A program made the position numbers and the translations under genes. Below are positions 47,861 through 58,346 of a stretch of 63,431 nucleotides of DNA, one piece after another. Each line of letters begins with the position of its first letter. Within the stretch, counting starts at the first letter, position 1. This stretch comes from Bacteroidetes bacterium MED-G20 (GTDB lineage Bacteria; Bacteroidota; Bacteroidia; Flavobacteriales_D; Parvicellaceae): assembly GCA_905182745.1 (NCBI GenBank), contig CAJJCR010000007.1, forward strand, positions 1 to 63,431. Direction: 5' to 3'. The notes below the pieces were generated by a model that was not told where the DNA came from, searched no databases, and saw only the letters and a program-made list of their open reading frames with translations.

Positions 47861-48621
47861 TCAGTTTATAAATTCTCTTACTATTCTGTAAAATTCACTT
47901 GGGTTTTCTGCATGTAACCAATGTCCGACCTTTGGGATTGTTTTGATTTCCCCATTGGGAAAAGATTCTAGTATGTTTTGAAAATCTTCTTCTAAGATAT
48001 AATTGGACATTTCTCCACGAATAAAAAGTGTATCAGAAGGGTTTTTGTGAACATTGATTTTCACTAAAATCTCTCCAATATTTTTCTCTATTTCTTTTAG
48101 ATTCATTCTCCATGCTAATTTTCCTTTTTCAATCCAATATAAGTTCTTCAGCAAAAATTGTTGGATACCTAAATTCTCAATATGAACTTGGATAGATTGC
48201 AGAGCTTGGGCTCTGCTTGTGATTTCTTGTAAGTTAACGCTATTTAACCCTTTTAATATCTCATCGTGGTGCATGGGGTAGGCTTTTGTCCCAATGTCAG
48301 CCACAATTAACTTTTCTATGATATTTTGGATACTTTTCTGCAAATAATAAAGCTGCCTTCCCTCCCATAGAGTGCCCAAGAATTATAGGAGAATTAATAT
48401 TTTCATCCTCTATTAGCTCTAACAAGTCATCCGCCATGATGGTCGTAACTCATCTCTTTGCTGTGAGCAGACCTGCCATGGTTTCTAAGATCTATTAAAT
48501 AAACTGTATTATTCTCAGCGAATTTCTTTCCAAGAGTTCCCCAGTTGTCTGATGAACCAAACAATCCGTGAAGTATTAATAGCGGTTTTCCCAATCCTGT
48601 TTTTTTGAAATTAAGTTTCAT
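47861..48621 (-). CDS. Alpha/beta hydrolase (YbfF/esterase-like, two frameshifts)
   Basis: An alpha/beta-fold hydrolase of about 254 residues. LLILHGLFGSSDNWGTLG (oxyanion region), DLRNHGRSAHS, the nucleophile elbow LGHSMGGKAAL and the late IPKVGHWLHAENP with the catalytic His are all readable. Breaks at about 48438 (extra G on the plus strand) and 48324-48327 (A-run one base long) split it. The motif set fits the YbfF / esterase subgroup. It overlaps pdxJ by 4 nt. Confidence 0.85.
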
Positions 48622-49337
48622 TTTAAAAGAGCTCTGAGATATAAATTAACAGTGTTTTCCATTCCATAATTTAGAGAATCCGCAATTAGTGCATGACCAA
48701 TTGATACCTCCTTTAAGTTTGGAATATTTGTTGCAAAGAATTTTAAGTTATCCAGATTTAAATCATGTCCCGCATTTATTCCAATTCCCAGTTCATTGGC
48801 TTTATTGGCTGCTTTTACAAATGGTTCAATAGCTTTTTCAAAACCTAAAATATTAGAATTCGCATAACTTTCTGTATAAAGTTCTATTCTATCAGATCCA
48901 ATTTCCTTAGCTCCTTGAACATGTTTTTCATCTGGATTTATAAATAAAGAGGTTCTTATATTATTTTTTGAAAAAAGTTGAATTGTTTCAGATAAAAAGT
49001 CTTTTTCTTTAATTGTATCCCAGCCATGATCGGAAGTTAATTGACCACTTTCATCAGGGACTAAGGTAACCTGACTAGGCTTGGTTTCTAGAATAAGATC
49101 TACAAAAGAATTTTCTTTTGGATTTCCTTCAATATTTAGTTCTACTTTAAGAACTTTCTTCAATTCTCTAACATCTTGATATGTGATATGTCTCTCATCT
49201 GGCCTTGGGTGAACTGTAATTCCATTGGCTCCAAAAAGTTCTATATTTTTAGCGTGCTGAATAACATTGGGTATAATTCCACCTCTAGCATTTCTCAATG
49301 TTGCAATTTTATTGATATTTACACTTAATGCGATCAT
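48618..49337 (-). CDS. pdxJ: Pyridoxine 5'-phosphate synthase
   Basis: A 239-residue TIM-barrel enzyme that condenses 3-amino-1-hydroxyacetone phosphate with deoxyxylulose phosphate to pyridoxine phosphate. Blocks are LSVNINKIATLRNARGG, GITVHPRPDERHI, NIEGNP, VTLVPDE and GINAGHDLNLDNL. It diverges from the CBS/nadK cluster. Confidence 0.94.
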   Translation of the reverse strand: MIALSVNINKIATLRNARGGIIPNVIQHAKNIELFGANGITVHPRPDERHITYQDVRELKKVLKVELNIEGNPKENSFVDLILETKPSQVTLVPDESGQLTSDHGWDTIKEKDFLSETIQLFSKNNIRTSLFINPDEKHVQGAKEIGSDRIELYTESYANSNILGFEKAIEPFVKAANKANELGIGINAGHDLNLDNLKFFATNIPNLKEVSIGHALIADSLNYGMENTVNLYLRALLK

Positions 49338-49406
49338 GACACAAAATTAAAAGACAATTTATCTTAATCGCTACTTTAATTGTATTTTTACAAATATTTA
49401 TAATAA

Positions 49407-50071
49407 ATGAAGGCAATTGATTTAATACAAAACGACGTTCCACCAATAAAAATTGATGAGTCTATTGAAAAGGCTTTGAACTGGATGGATGAGTTTAAAG
49501 TAAATCATCTCCCGGTAGTAAGTGGCTCTGAATTTGTTGGTTTGATATCTGATGATATGATTTATGATTTCAATAACTCAAAGGAATTAATCTCCAAAAT
49601 TAATTTCATTGGCAAGCAGCAGTTTGTTTTTGGGAATGCCCATTTGTTTCAAATCATGTTACTACTTTCTAATTACAGCCTAACTGTAGTTCCTGTTTGT
49701 GACAATCAAAACAATTACAAAGGTTCTATAACTGGAAAAAACTTGTTAAATATATTTAGCAATCAATCTAGTTTCACTCAAAATGGAGCAACTTTAGTTA
49801 TATATTTAAACAATACAGATTATCAGTTTTCAGAAATAGCCCAAATAATTGAAAGTAACGATTCTAAAATTCTTGCATTTCACAATGATTCTGTTGAAGG
49901 ATCCAACCAGATAAAGTTAACAATTAAAATTACCCAAACCAATTTAGGAGCTGTTTTGCAGACTTTTTCAAGATACGAGTACGCAGATTGCTGATGTGTT
50001 TTAGCGATGAAGAAATAGCCAACCAAACCAAAGATAGATACGATCATTTAATTAATTATTTAGAAGTTTAG
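49407..50071 (+). CDS. CBS domain protein (one frame break)
   Basis: A cytoplasmic protein of about 220 residues with a CBS pair in the N-terminal two thirds (DESIEKALNWMDEFKVNHLPV, EFVGLISDDMI, SLTVVPVCDNQNNYKGSI). The last third has an ACT-like pattern. The frame breaks near 49988; the C-terminus FSDEEIANQTKDRYDHLINY continues in another frame to 50071. CBS pairs bind adenine nucleotides; no specific ligand is known. nadK begins 1 nt later, so the two are probably cotranslated. Confidence 0.82.
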
Positions 50072-50072
50072 A

Positions 50073-50948
50073 GTGAACAATATTGCTATATACGGAAAAT
50101 CTATTTCAGAGAATAATTTAAAATTCTTAGAAGCTCTTATTGTTACTTTAAAGGACGAGCTAAATCCACAGTTATTTATCCACCAATCTTTAGAAGAATA
50201 TTCTTCATTGATTGAAAGATTTAATATAAATTTTTTTGATGGCCAAGATTTACTAACAAAAAGAATTGATCTTCTGATAAGTTTTGGTGGTGATGGAACT
50301 CTACTAGATACGGTTACAATGATCAAAGACAGCAATATTCCAGTTTTAGGAATTAACGCTGGAAGACTTGGGTTTTTAGCAAATATTACCCAAGAGGATA
50401 TAGTCTTAGCTGTTGAATATATGAAAAATAAAGACTACAAACTCGACAAGAGATCTTTGCTCAAGGTGAAAAGTAAAACCTTGTCTGACATCAGGAAAGC
50501 TTTGACCTTATGATTACGGTTCATAAAAAAGACTCTTCTTCCATGTTGAAAATTGATGCTTTCTTAGATAATGAATTTTTAAATTCTTATTGGGCCGATG
50601 GTTTAATTACTTCTACTCCTACAGGTTCAACAGCTTATTCTTTGTCTTGTGGAGGTCCAATTATTTCCCCTGGTTCTAATAATTTCGTAATTCACTCCTG
50701 TTTCTCCCCATAATTTAAATCTTAGACCTATGGTGGTTGGTGATGATGTGGTAATAAGGTTGAGAGCAGAGTCTAGAGAAAGTCAATTTCTTTTAACTAT
50801 GGACAGTAGGTCTGTCTCTATAGAAAACAATGAAGAAATATTTATAAGCAAAGCTGATTTTTCTATTAAATTAATAGAGTTGCCCAAACATAATTTTTTT
50901 AAAACAATTAGAAACAAGTTATTTTGGGGAAAAGATTCAAGAAATTAA
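50073..50948 (+). CDS. nadK: NAD kinase (two frame breaks)
   Basis: NadK phosphorylates NAD to NADP in the cytoplasm. The GGDGTLLDT motif (about residues 72-80), [12 protein letters not shown] and [17 protein letters not shown] are all present, as is the C-terminal [11 protein letters not shown] region. The frame breaks at about 50495-50515, which looks noisier than a single indel, and at 50693, where an extra C sits before [12 protein letters not shown]. Repaired length is about 292 residues, the family norm. The start is GTG at 50073. Confidence 0.92.
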
Positions 50949-51002
50949 CTCTTTTTAAGGTTTTCCTATAATTTCTTTTGTAATTTCACTACTGCAAATA
51001 TT

Positions 51003-51848
51003 GTGATGAAAAATTTTACACTTCTCTTAGCTTTAATAATTAGCTTTTCTTCTATTTCTCAAGTCAATGAATTTGGTTTCTTTTCTGGAGCCGGTTATTA
51101 TATTGGTGATTTAAATAAAAGCCATTTTTCGCAACAAGATTTATCTTTTGGGTTGGTCTACAAAACAGATTTTCCAAATGAAAGAATGTCTCTAAGATTT
51201 CATTTAATGTATAACAAGCTTAAGGCTAACGACAGCAAGTCAGGTATCGAAAGTCAAATTTATCGAAATCTAGAATTTAAATCAGAGGTAATCGAGTTTG
51301 GACCCATTATTGAAATTGATTTTTTTAACTTTCACCCTGGACAAAACCGAACAGACCAACCCGATTTTGGCTCCCCATATTTTTTTGCTGGAATTAATTA
51401 TATGAGAATGAATCCCAAAGGAAAATCTGGTGGAGAATGGGTGGAATTACAACCGTTAGGAACAGAAGGTCAAGGAACTATTTTAAAAGATATTAATGGA
51501 AAAGTTGAAAAGTATTATTCAAGAAACCAAATAGTTATTCCTTTTGGAGTAGGGGTTAAAATGAATATTACACATCATTTGTCATTTAGTCTAGAGTATG
51601 GAATGAGAAAAACTTTCACAGATTATTTTGACGATGTAAGTGGCCTTTACCCAGATTTAGTAGATCTGGCAGCAGTTAGTCCACAGGCAGCTCAAATGAG
51701 TGATAAATCTGGATTTCCTCAAGGCTTAAATGATTCAAGTTATGGTTTACAAAGAGGAGATGCTAGTAATAAGGATTGGTATGCTTTAAGTGGAATTATA
51801 TTGACCTATGAGTTTTTTAAGGATGTAGTTTGTCCAAAATGGAAATAA
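51003..51848 (+). CDS. DUF6089 family outer membrane protein
   Basis: A 281-residue predicted beta-barrel with a signal peptide ending FSSISQ, followed by the DUF6089 opening VNEFGFFSGAGYYIGDLN. The barrel continues to a C-terminal strand before KDVVCPKWK. The family is Bacteroidota-specific, usually lying between nadK and uppS, and its role is unknown; the bamA/ompH context suggests envelope biogenesis. The gene is intact. Confidence 0.85.
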   Translation: MMKNFTLLLALIISFSSISQVNEFGFFSGAGYYIGDLNKSHFSQQDLSFGLVYKTDFPNERMSLRFHLMYNKLKANDSKSGIESQIYRNLEFKSEVIEFGPIIEIDFFNFHPGQNRTDQPDFGSPYFFAGINYMRMNPKGKSGGEWVELQPLGTEGQGTILKDINGKVEKYYSRNQIVIPFGVGVKMNITHHLSFSLEYGMRKTFTDYFDDVSGLYPDLVDLAAVSPQAAQMSDKSGFPQGLNDSSYGLQRGDASNKDWYALSGIILTYEFFKDVVCPKWK

Positions 51849-51874
51849 TGAAAACACAGTCTTAAATATATTTT

Positions 51875-52609
51875 ATGAAAGATTTTAATCTAGATAATAC
51901 TAGAAATTAAACACGTTGCCATTATTATGGACGGTAACGGAAGATGGGCAAAGAAAAAAGGGGAAATGAGAATTTTTGGACATACTAACGGTGTAGGTTC
52001 AGTGAGAGAGGCCTTGACAGCAGCAGTTGAGATAGGAGTTGAGTATCTTACTTTATATGCATTTAGTTCCGAAAACTGGAGTAGACCTAAAGAAGAAATT
52101 TCTGCATTGATGGATTTATTAGTGCAATCTATTTATAATGAAGTAGATGAACTAAACAATAAAGGTGTAAAACTAGCAACTATTGGCGATGTGCATTTTT
52201 TACCAGCCTCTTGTCAAAATGCCTTAAATGAAGCAAAAGAAACAGGTCGTGCACTAAAGGAAACCTTATTTTAGCTTTAAGTTATAGCTCAAGAAGAGAG
52301 ATTTCCTTAGCTGTACAAAAAATGACCAAAGAAGTTATAAATGGAGAATTAGATTTCAAAGCAATAAATGAAGATTTAATAAGTTCTTATTTGAGCACTT
52401 CTGAGTATCCAGATCCAGAACTACTAATTAGAACTAGCGGGGAGAATAGAGTAAGTAATTTTCTTATGTGGCAATTAGCATATACCGAGCTTTACTTTAC
52501 AAAAATTTTATGGCCAGATTTTAAAAAGAAAAACTTTTATAAAGCAATTTTTGATTATCAAAAAAGAGAAAGAAGATTTGGAAAAACATCGGAACAACTT
52601 ATAGACTAA
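51875..52609 (+). CDS. uppS: Isoprenyl transferase / undecaprenyl diphosphate synthase (two frameshifts)
   Basis: The cis-prenyltransferase that makes the C55 carrier lipid for cell-wall synthesis. The signature is HVAIIMDGNGRWAKKKG, followed by LTLYAFSSENWSRPK, ALSYSSRREIS and the late LLIRTSGENRVSNFL and AYTELYF. The ATG at 51875 gives MKDFNLDNT; an extra A near 51901 then breaks the frame, and one A is missing near 52266. Fixed, the product is about 244 residues. The gene is essential, so real inactivation is unlikely. Confidence 0.93.
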
Positions 52610-52610
52610 A

Positions 52611-55163
52611 ATGTATAGATATTTTAAAATTATATTGGTTATTATCTTAGCTGTAAATAATATTTATGGACAAGAATCTTATACAAACTACCAGCTTTCG
52701 CCTAGAGAATATACCCTTGCAGGAATTTCTATTGATGGTGTTGTTCATTTAGATCATGAAATAGTAATTCAAAAATCTGGACTAATTAGAGGAGAGAAAA
52801 TTACTATACCAAGTGATAAAATCTCTAAGGCAATTACTAATTTATGGAACCAAGGATTATTTAGTCAAGTTTCAATTTCTAAAGAAAAAACTCAAGGAAA
52901 TAATCTTTTTCTTAGAATAAAATTAAAAGAAAGTCCTAGAATGTCTAGATATTCTTTTTCAGGAATTTCTAAATCTGAGGCAGATCAATTAAGGGACGAC
53001 TTAGACCTTTACAGTGGTAAAATCATTACTGAGTCATTGAAAATGAATGTTAAAAAGATTTCTAGGAATTATTTCATTGGAAAGGGATTTTTAAAAGCCA
53101 AGGCTTCGATATCTACAAGAAATGATACGCTGGTAAATAACAGTAAAATCATGAAAATTGATATTGAAAAAGGAGTAAGATATAAAGTTAACGAAATAAT
53201 TATTGAAGGAAATTCTTTTCTCTCCAGCGATAAGATAAAAAGATTAATGAAAGAAACTAAAGAAAAAAAATGGTATAGATTCTATAAAAGATCTATGTTT
53301 CAAAATTCATTATTTGAACAAGACAAAGAAAAAATAATTGAAGAATATAAGCAGATTGCTCATAGAGATGCACAAATAGTATCGGACACTATTTTTGATT
53401 TCGACGAAAATACTATAAATATTTCATTTAGAATTGAAGAAGGAAATCAATACTTTATAAGAAATATAGAATGGTCTGGCAACCAAAAATATTCTACTGG
53501 ATTATTAGATACCATATTGGGAATTAAAAAAGGAGATTTGTACGATCAAGCTACTTTAGATACCAAACTATTTATGAATCCTAATGGCAATGATATTAGC
53601 TCCTTGTATATGGATGATGGTTATCTGTTTTTTCAGGTTACGCCTGTAGAGAAAAAAATTGAATACGATTCAGTTGATTTAGAGATTAAAATATACGAAG
53701 GAAAACAGGCTAGAATTAAAAAAGTTAATGTTAATGGAAATACCAAAACCAGTGACCATGTAATTCTTCGAGATATGTATACCCATCCTGGAGACTTGTT
53801 TTCTAGAGATGCAATAATAAGAACACAGAGACAGTTGGCTCAAAATGGTTATTTTGACCCAGAGAAATTGGGAGTAAATCCAATGCCCAACCCCACTGAT
53901 GGTACAGTAGATATAGATTACGAAGTAGTAGAGAGACCAAATGATCAAATTGAACTTTCTGGCGGTTGGGGAAATAATTCATTAGTGGGAACTCTTGGTC
54001 TTACCTTTAATAACTTTTCTGCAAAAAAGCTATTTAAAAAGGGTTCCTGGTCACGAGCCATCAGGTGACGGTCAAAGTTTGAGTATCCGTGCTCAATCGA
54101 GCGGATATTTTTTCCAGAGTTACAATATGTCTTTTACAGAACCTTGGCTTGGGGGTAAGAAGCCAAACTCGTTTACCATATCTGCTTTTCATTCTATGCA
54201 GTCTTATGATAGAAAATTCTTGTTTGATTCATTAGATTTGGAAGGAAATAATGTAGTAAATGAATTTAGAAGATTTATTAAAATTACTGGGATTTCAGTA
54301 GGATTAGGTAAAAGATTGAAATGGCCTGATGATTATTTTAGTGTTTATTATGAAGCTGGTTACCAACATTATAAGCTTATAATTTTGGAAATATATTTAG
54401 TTTCGCAAATGGATATGTGAATAATCCATATGTTCAGTGGAGAATTTCTAGAAATAGTATCGATCAGCCATTGTATCCAAGAAGTGGTTCTTCCATTACC
54501 TTGTCGCTTAAATCTAGTGTTTACCCATACTCTAGGATTAATAATATAGAAGATCATAGTACCCTTACAGATCAAGAAAAATATAAATTTTTACAGTATA
54601 ACAAGATCCACGCCACATCTTCTTGGTTTACTCCAATCTCAAAAAATAAGAAATTAGTAGTTAATGCTAGATTAGGTTTTGGTTTGCTTAACGGCTGGAA
54701 TAAAGATTTGGGTGCACCACCTTTCGAAAGGTTTTATTTAGGAGGAAGTGGTCTTTCAGGATTTAGTTTAGATGGTAGAGAAATCATTGCACTTAGAGGT
54801 TATGACGAACAAACCATTTCTTCAACTACTGGTGATAGATTGATAAGTAAATATACTTTAGAACTTAGGTATCCTGTAAGTTTAAATCCATCTGCAACTG
54901 TATATCTTCTTAGTTTTCTTGAAGGGGGTAATTCTTGGAACGATTATAAAAAATACAATCCATTCCAAGTCAAAAGATCTGCTGGTTTTGGGGTAAGAAT
55001 ATTCTTGCCTATGTTTGGTTTATTAGGCCTTGATTACGGATTTGGTTTTGATCCATTAGATCCTGGAGCACAAGGGGAAGTAAATCACAACTCTCAAATT
55101 CAAGCAAAGGGCTACAGAGGGCAATTCCATTTTACAATTGGCATGAATATTGGAGAATTATAA
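52611..55163 (+). CDS. bamA: Outer membrane protein assembly factor BamA (two frameshifts)
   Basis: An Omp85-family protein of about 850 residues that inserts beta-barrels into the outer membrane. A signal peptide is followed by repeated POTRA domains (GIKKGDLYDQATL, VNVNGNTKTSDHVILRD) and a C-terminal barrel with the lid-lock-type block GGSGLSGFSLDGRE and ending HFTIGMNIGEL. Breaks at about 54050 (extra bases before PSGDGQSL) and 54376 (one T missing) split the barrel. It starts 1 nt after uppS. Confidence 0.93.
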
Positions 55164-55166
55164 AAT

Positions 55167-55679
55167 ATGTTTTTAAGATCTATCGTATTATTTCTAATGG
55201 TTAAGTTTACTCTCATTGAAAAGTAACGGACAAAAATTTGCTTTTGTAGATTCTGAATATATTTTAGAGCAAATGGAAGGTTATCAAAAAGCACAGAAAC
55301 AAATTGACGACCTGGCTGCAGAATGGCAAAAAGAGCTAGATCAAAAATTGATAATTATAGAGAAAAAAAGTAACGAACTTAAAAAGAACGAACTATTACT
55401 TCCTGAAGATTTAGAATAGAAAAGGAGTTAGAGATAACTACTCTTCAAGATGAATTAGGAAAATTTCAAACTAAAAAATTTGGCGTAGGAGGAGATCTTT
55501 TTAGAAAAAGAAAAGAATTAATCCAACCCATTCAAAGAAAAGTATTTAAGGCGATCCAGTCATTAGCTAAAGACAATAATTACGCATATGTTTTGGATAA
55601 AAGTAAAAACTCGAATATATTGTACGCAGATCCAAAGTATGATAAAAGCGATGCAATAATCAGAAAACTAAAAAAGTAA
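55167..55679 (+). CDS. OmpH/Skp family periplasmic chaperone, copy 1 (two frameshifts)
   Basis: A Skp-like holdase of about 170 residues. Starting at ATG 55167, removal of an extra A near 55203 gives a good signal peptide ending SLKSNGQ, then KFAFVDSEYILEQM, a long charged helix and a C-terminal NNYAYVLDKSKNSNILYADP block. A missing A near 55413 splits the helix. Skp proteins carry unfolded outer-membrane proteins to BamA, which lies 3 nt upstream. Confidence 0.87.
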
Positions 55680-55681
55680 AA

Positions 55682-56188
55682 ATGAAAAACACAATTAAAT
55701 CTATTCTAATAGCGCTACTAATTTCTTCAGTATTTAATGTAAATGCTCAAAAATTGGGTCATGTTAATTCTCAGGCAATTGTTCAGGAAATGCCAGATTA
55801 TGAATCTGCAAGACAAGAGTTAGAAAGTTATAAAAATGATTTAGCTAAAGAACTTGAAATGTATCAAAAATTAATCATGGAATTTGCTCAAGCTTATGAA
55901 CAACAAAAAGCCGAAATGTCTCAAGATTCTAGACAGAGAAAAGAAGCTGATTTAATGGAGAGACAGCAGAACTATGAAAAGAAAGCTTATGAAGCAGAGC
56001 AAAAATTGCAACAAAAAGAGCAGGAACTTTTGCAATCAATCATGTTAAAAGTAAACAACGCTGTTAAAGAACTTGCTAAAACAGATGGCTATTCTTATAT
56101 ATTTGAGTTGACTACTCTTTTACATGCTGGCGGAGACGATATAAGCGACAAGGTTAGAAAGAAACTTGGTATATCTACATCCAACTAA
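55682..56188 (+). CDS. OmpH/Skp family periplasmic chaperone, copy 2
   Basis: A 168-residue intact Skp-like protein. Signal peptide ends NVNAQ; the mature part begins KLGHVNSQAIVQEMPDYESA and has a long coiled coil (residues about 40-130) that forms the tentacles, ending in TDGYSYIFELTT. Two tandem copies after bamA are usual in Bacteroidota. A terminator follows. Confidence 0.92.
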   Translation: MKNTIKSILIALLISSVFNVNAQKLGHVNSQAIVQEMPDYESARQELESYKNDLAKELEMYQKLIMEFAQAYEQQKAEMSQDSRQRKEADLMERQQNYEKKAYEAEQKLQQKEQELLQSIMLKVNNAVKELAKTDGYSYIFELTTLLHAGGDDISDKVRKKLGISTSN

Positions 56189-56193
56189 TTTTA

Positions 56194-56222
56194 AAGGCTC
56201 TTTTTAAGAGTCTTTTTTTTTA
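56194..56222 (+). terminator. Intrinsic terminator after the second ompH gene
   Basis: AAGGCTCTT pairs with AAGAGTCTT with one G-T wobble around a short T loop, then nine or more T residues follow. It lies just before the murI ATG at 56229. Confidence 0.75.
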
Positions 56223-56228
56223 ATTTTA

Positions 56229-57050
56229 ATGAAAGGCCCAATTGGTATATTTGACTCTGGTTATGGTGGTTTAACAGTTCTTAAATCCATTAAAAATCTA
56301 TTACCCAGTTACGACTGTATTTATTTAGGTGACAATGCTAGAGCTCCTTATGGGGCAAGATCTTTCGAAGTAGTTAATCAGTATACACTCGAAGCCGTTG
56401 AGTATTTATTTAACCAAAACTGCCCAATTGTTATTTTAGCTTGTAATACTTCTTCTGCAAAAGCACTTAGAAATATTCAGAAAAATATTTTACCAAATAA
56501 ATATCCCAATAAAAAAGTATTGGGAGTTATTAGACCAACTACTGAAGAAGTTGGGCATTTCACTAAATCTGGTTACGTTGGAATTATGGGTACTGCAGGA
56601 ACAATAGTTTCTAATAGTTATCCTATTGAAATATCTAAATTGTTTCCCAATGTTCAAGTAGTTCAACAAAGCTGTCCTATGTGGGTTCCTTTGGTGGAAA
56701 ACAATACTTTTTTAGAAGAAGGAGGACAATATTATATAAAAAAGTATATAGATGAATTATTGGAAAAAGAACCTAGAATAGATACAGTAGTATTGGCATG
56801 TACTCATTATCCAATTTTGAAAGAATCCATAGAGAAGTTCTTACCTAAAGAAGTAAAATTATTTGACCAAGGAGATTTGGTTGCAGATAAGCTAATAGAG
56901 TATTTTAAAAGACATTCAATCATTGATGATCAAATATCCAAGTCAGGTAACATAGAGATATTAACAACAGAAAAAAGTGAAAAGTTTGACGACCATTTAA
57001 ATTTATTCTATAATTCAAATTACAGTTCTAAAACAGTTCAAATTATTTAA
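56229..57050 (+). CDS. murI: Glutamate racemase
   Basis: A 273-residue enzyme that supplies D-glutamate for peptidoglycan. GIFDSGYGGLTVLK is at the N-terminus, and the two catalytic cysteines are in ILACNTSSAKAL (Cys72) and VLACTHYPILK (about Cys191). Intact. Its stop overlaps the convergent gamma carbonic anhydrase-like gene by a few bases. Confidence 0.95.
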   Translation: MKGPIGIFDSGYGGLTVLKSIKNLLPSYDCIYLGDNARAPYGARSFEVVNQYTLEAVEYLFNQNCPIVILACNTSSAKALRNIQKNILPNKYPNKKVLGVIRPTTEEVGHFTKSGYVGIMGTAGTIVSNSYPIEISKLFPNVQVVQQSCPMWVPLVENNTFLEEGGQYYIKKYIDELLEKEPRIDTVVLACTHYPILKESIEKFLPKEVKLFDQGDLVADKLIEYFKRHSIIDDQISKSGNIEILTTEKSEKFDDHLNLFYNSNYSSKTVQII

Positions 57051-57557
57051 TCTTTATACCACTTAGAATATTCTACATACTTATTGGCCAAGTCTAATAG
57101 TTGTTTTTTAAATCCCCCTCTTTCACTTTTTTTGCTGGAACACCAGCATATATTTCACCAGAGTTCACATGGGTTCCCATAGTAACTACAGCTCCAGCTG
57201 CAATAATACTATCACTTTCAACAATACAATTATCTAGTACAATAGCCCCCATTCCTATTAGGACTCGGTCCTTAATGGTACAACCATGAATAATAGCATT
57301 GTGGCCAATAGTTACTTGATTACCAATGGTAGTTGGACTCTTTTTATAGGTGCAGTGAATAATTGCTCCGTCTTGAACGTTTACTTCATTTCCCATTTTT
57401 ATAAAGTGAACATCGCCTCTTGTGACAGAGTTGAACCAAAAGCTACATCGGTTCTCCGCACTCGACATCTCCAATAATTGTAGCATTTTCTGACAGATAA
57501 CAATCTTCTCCAAATTGTGGATTATTTACCGTTAATTTCTTTAATGAGTGGTTTCAT
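57047..57557 (-). CDS. Gamma carbonic anhydrase-like hexapeptide-repeat protein (three frame breaks)
   Basis: A left-handed beta-helix protein of about 170 residues. Hexapeptide repeats run through NATIIGDVE, SVTRGDVHFIKMGNEVNVQD, TIGHNAIIHGC and VLIGMGAIVLDNC, and histidines in VTIGHNAIIHG and GAIIHCTY are placed as metal ligands in gamma-type carbonic anhydrases (YrdA/PaaY group). Breaks near 57525, 57440-57455 and 57105 hide the true ends: the ATG at 57555-57557 gives MKPLIKEING, and the C-terminus KQLLDLANKYVEYSKW ends at 57047. Activity cannot be judged from sequence. Confidence 0.85.
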
Positions 57558-57597
57558 ATCGATTTGGTTTGATTAATTTAGTTGTAAATTATAAAAA

Positions 57598-58224
57598 ATG
57601 AGCAGACCAGTCACCATTTATGCAGAAATGACGCCAAATCCCAACACTATGAAGTTTGTTGCAGACCACATGCTTATTAAGTTCTGGTGAGATTGTAGAG
57701 TTTCTATCTCCATCTGACGCAAAGGGTTATTCTACTCTTGCCGAGGCTTTGTTTAATTTTCCATTTGTAACCAAGAATTTTCATTGCTCAAAACTTTGTA
57801 ACAGTTACTAAGAACGATATGATAGAGTGGAGTGACGTTAGTTTGGAAATGAGAGATTTTATAAGAGAGTGGTTGATGGAAAATGAAGATGCTGTTCAGA
57901 AGATCCCAGAGCAGTCTAAAATTGAGGTTGTTTCAGAATCTCAGACAAAAACTACCAATATCTCACCAGTAATTAATACTGAAATGGATCAGAAAATAGT
58001 GGATTTAATTAATGAATATATTCAACCAGCTGTAGAGCAGGATGGTGGAGCAATTCATTTCCAGTCCTATAATGAAGATAATGGTCAAGTCACGGTTGTG
58101 CTTAAAGGGTTCTTGTAGCGGCTGTCCATCCAGCACAGCAACTCTTAAGGGGGGCGTGGAGAACTTGCTTAAAACTCATATTCCTGAAATTAGTGAAGTT
58201 GTTGCTTTAAATGAGGGATTCTAA
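57598..58224 (+). CDS. Nfu-type iron-sulfur scaffold protein (three frameshifts)
   Basis: An Nfu family protein of about 208 residues that carries Fe-S clusters to apo-proteins. The N-terminal domain opens with [20 protein letters not shown], and the C-terminal NifU-like domain contains [15 protein letters not shown] and the cluster-binding CSGCP. Three single-base insertions (about 57685, 57775, 58106) break it; the last one hides the CxxC motif. It starts 40 nt from the divergent carbonic anhydrase-like gene. After it, 58225-58346 shows no gene. Confidence 0.88.
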
Positions 58225-58346
58225 ACTCCTTAATCTCACTATCATAGATAATAGTCTCCTAATTTCAGTTCCCAATTTCAAGCTATGAACTCTTTTTTAT
58301 TCTTAATTGTTTTGATTTATTTTTTTGACCATAGTTAAAATAGTTG

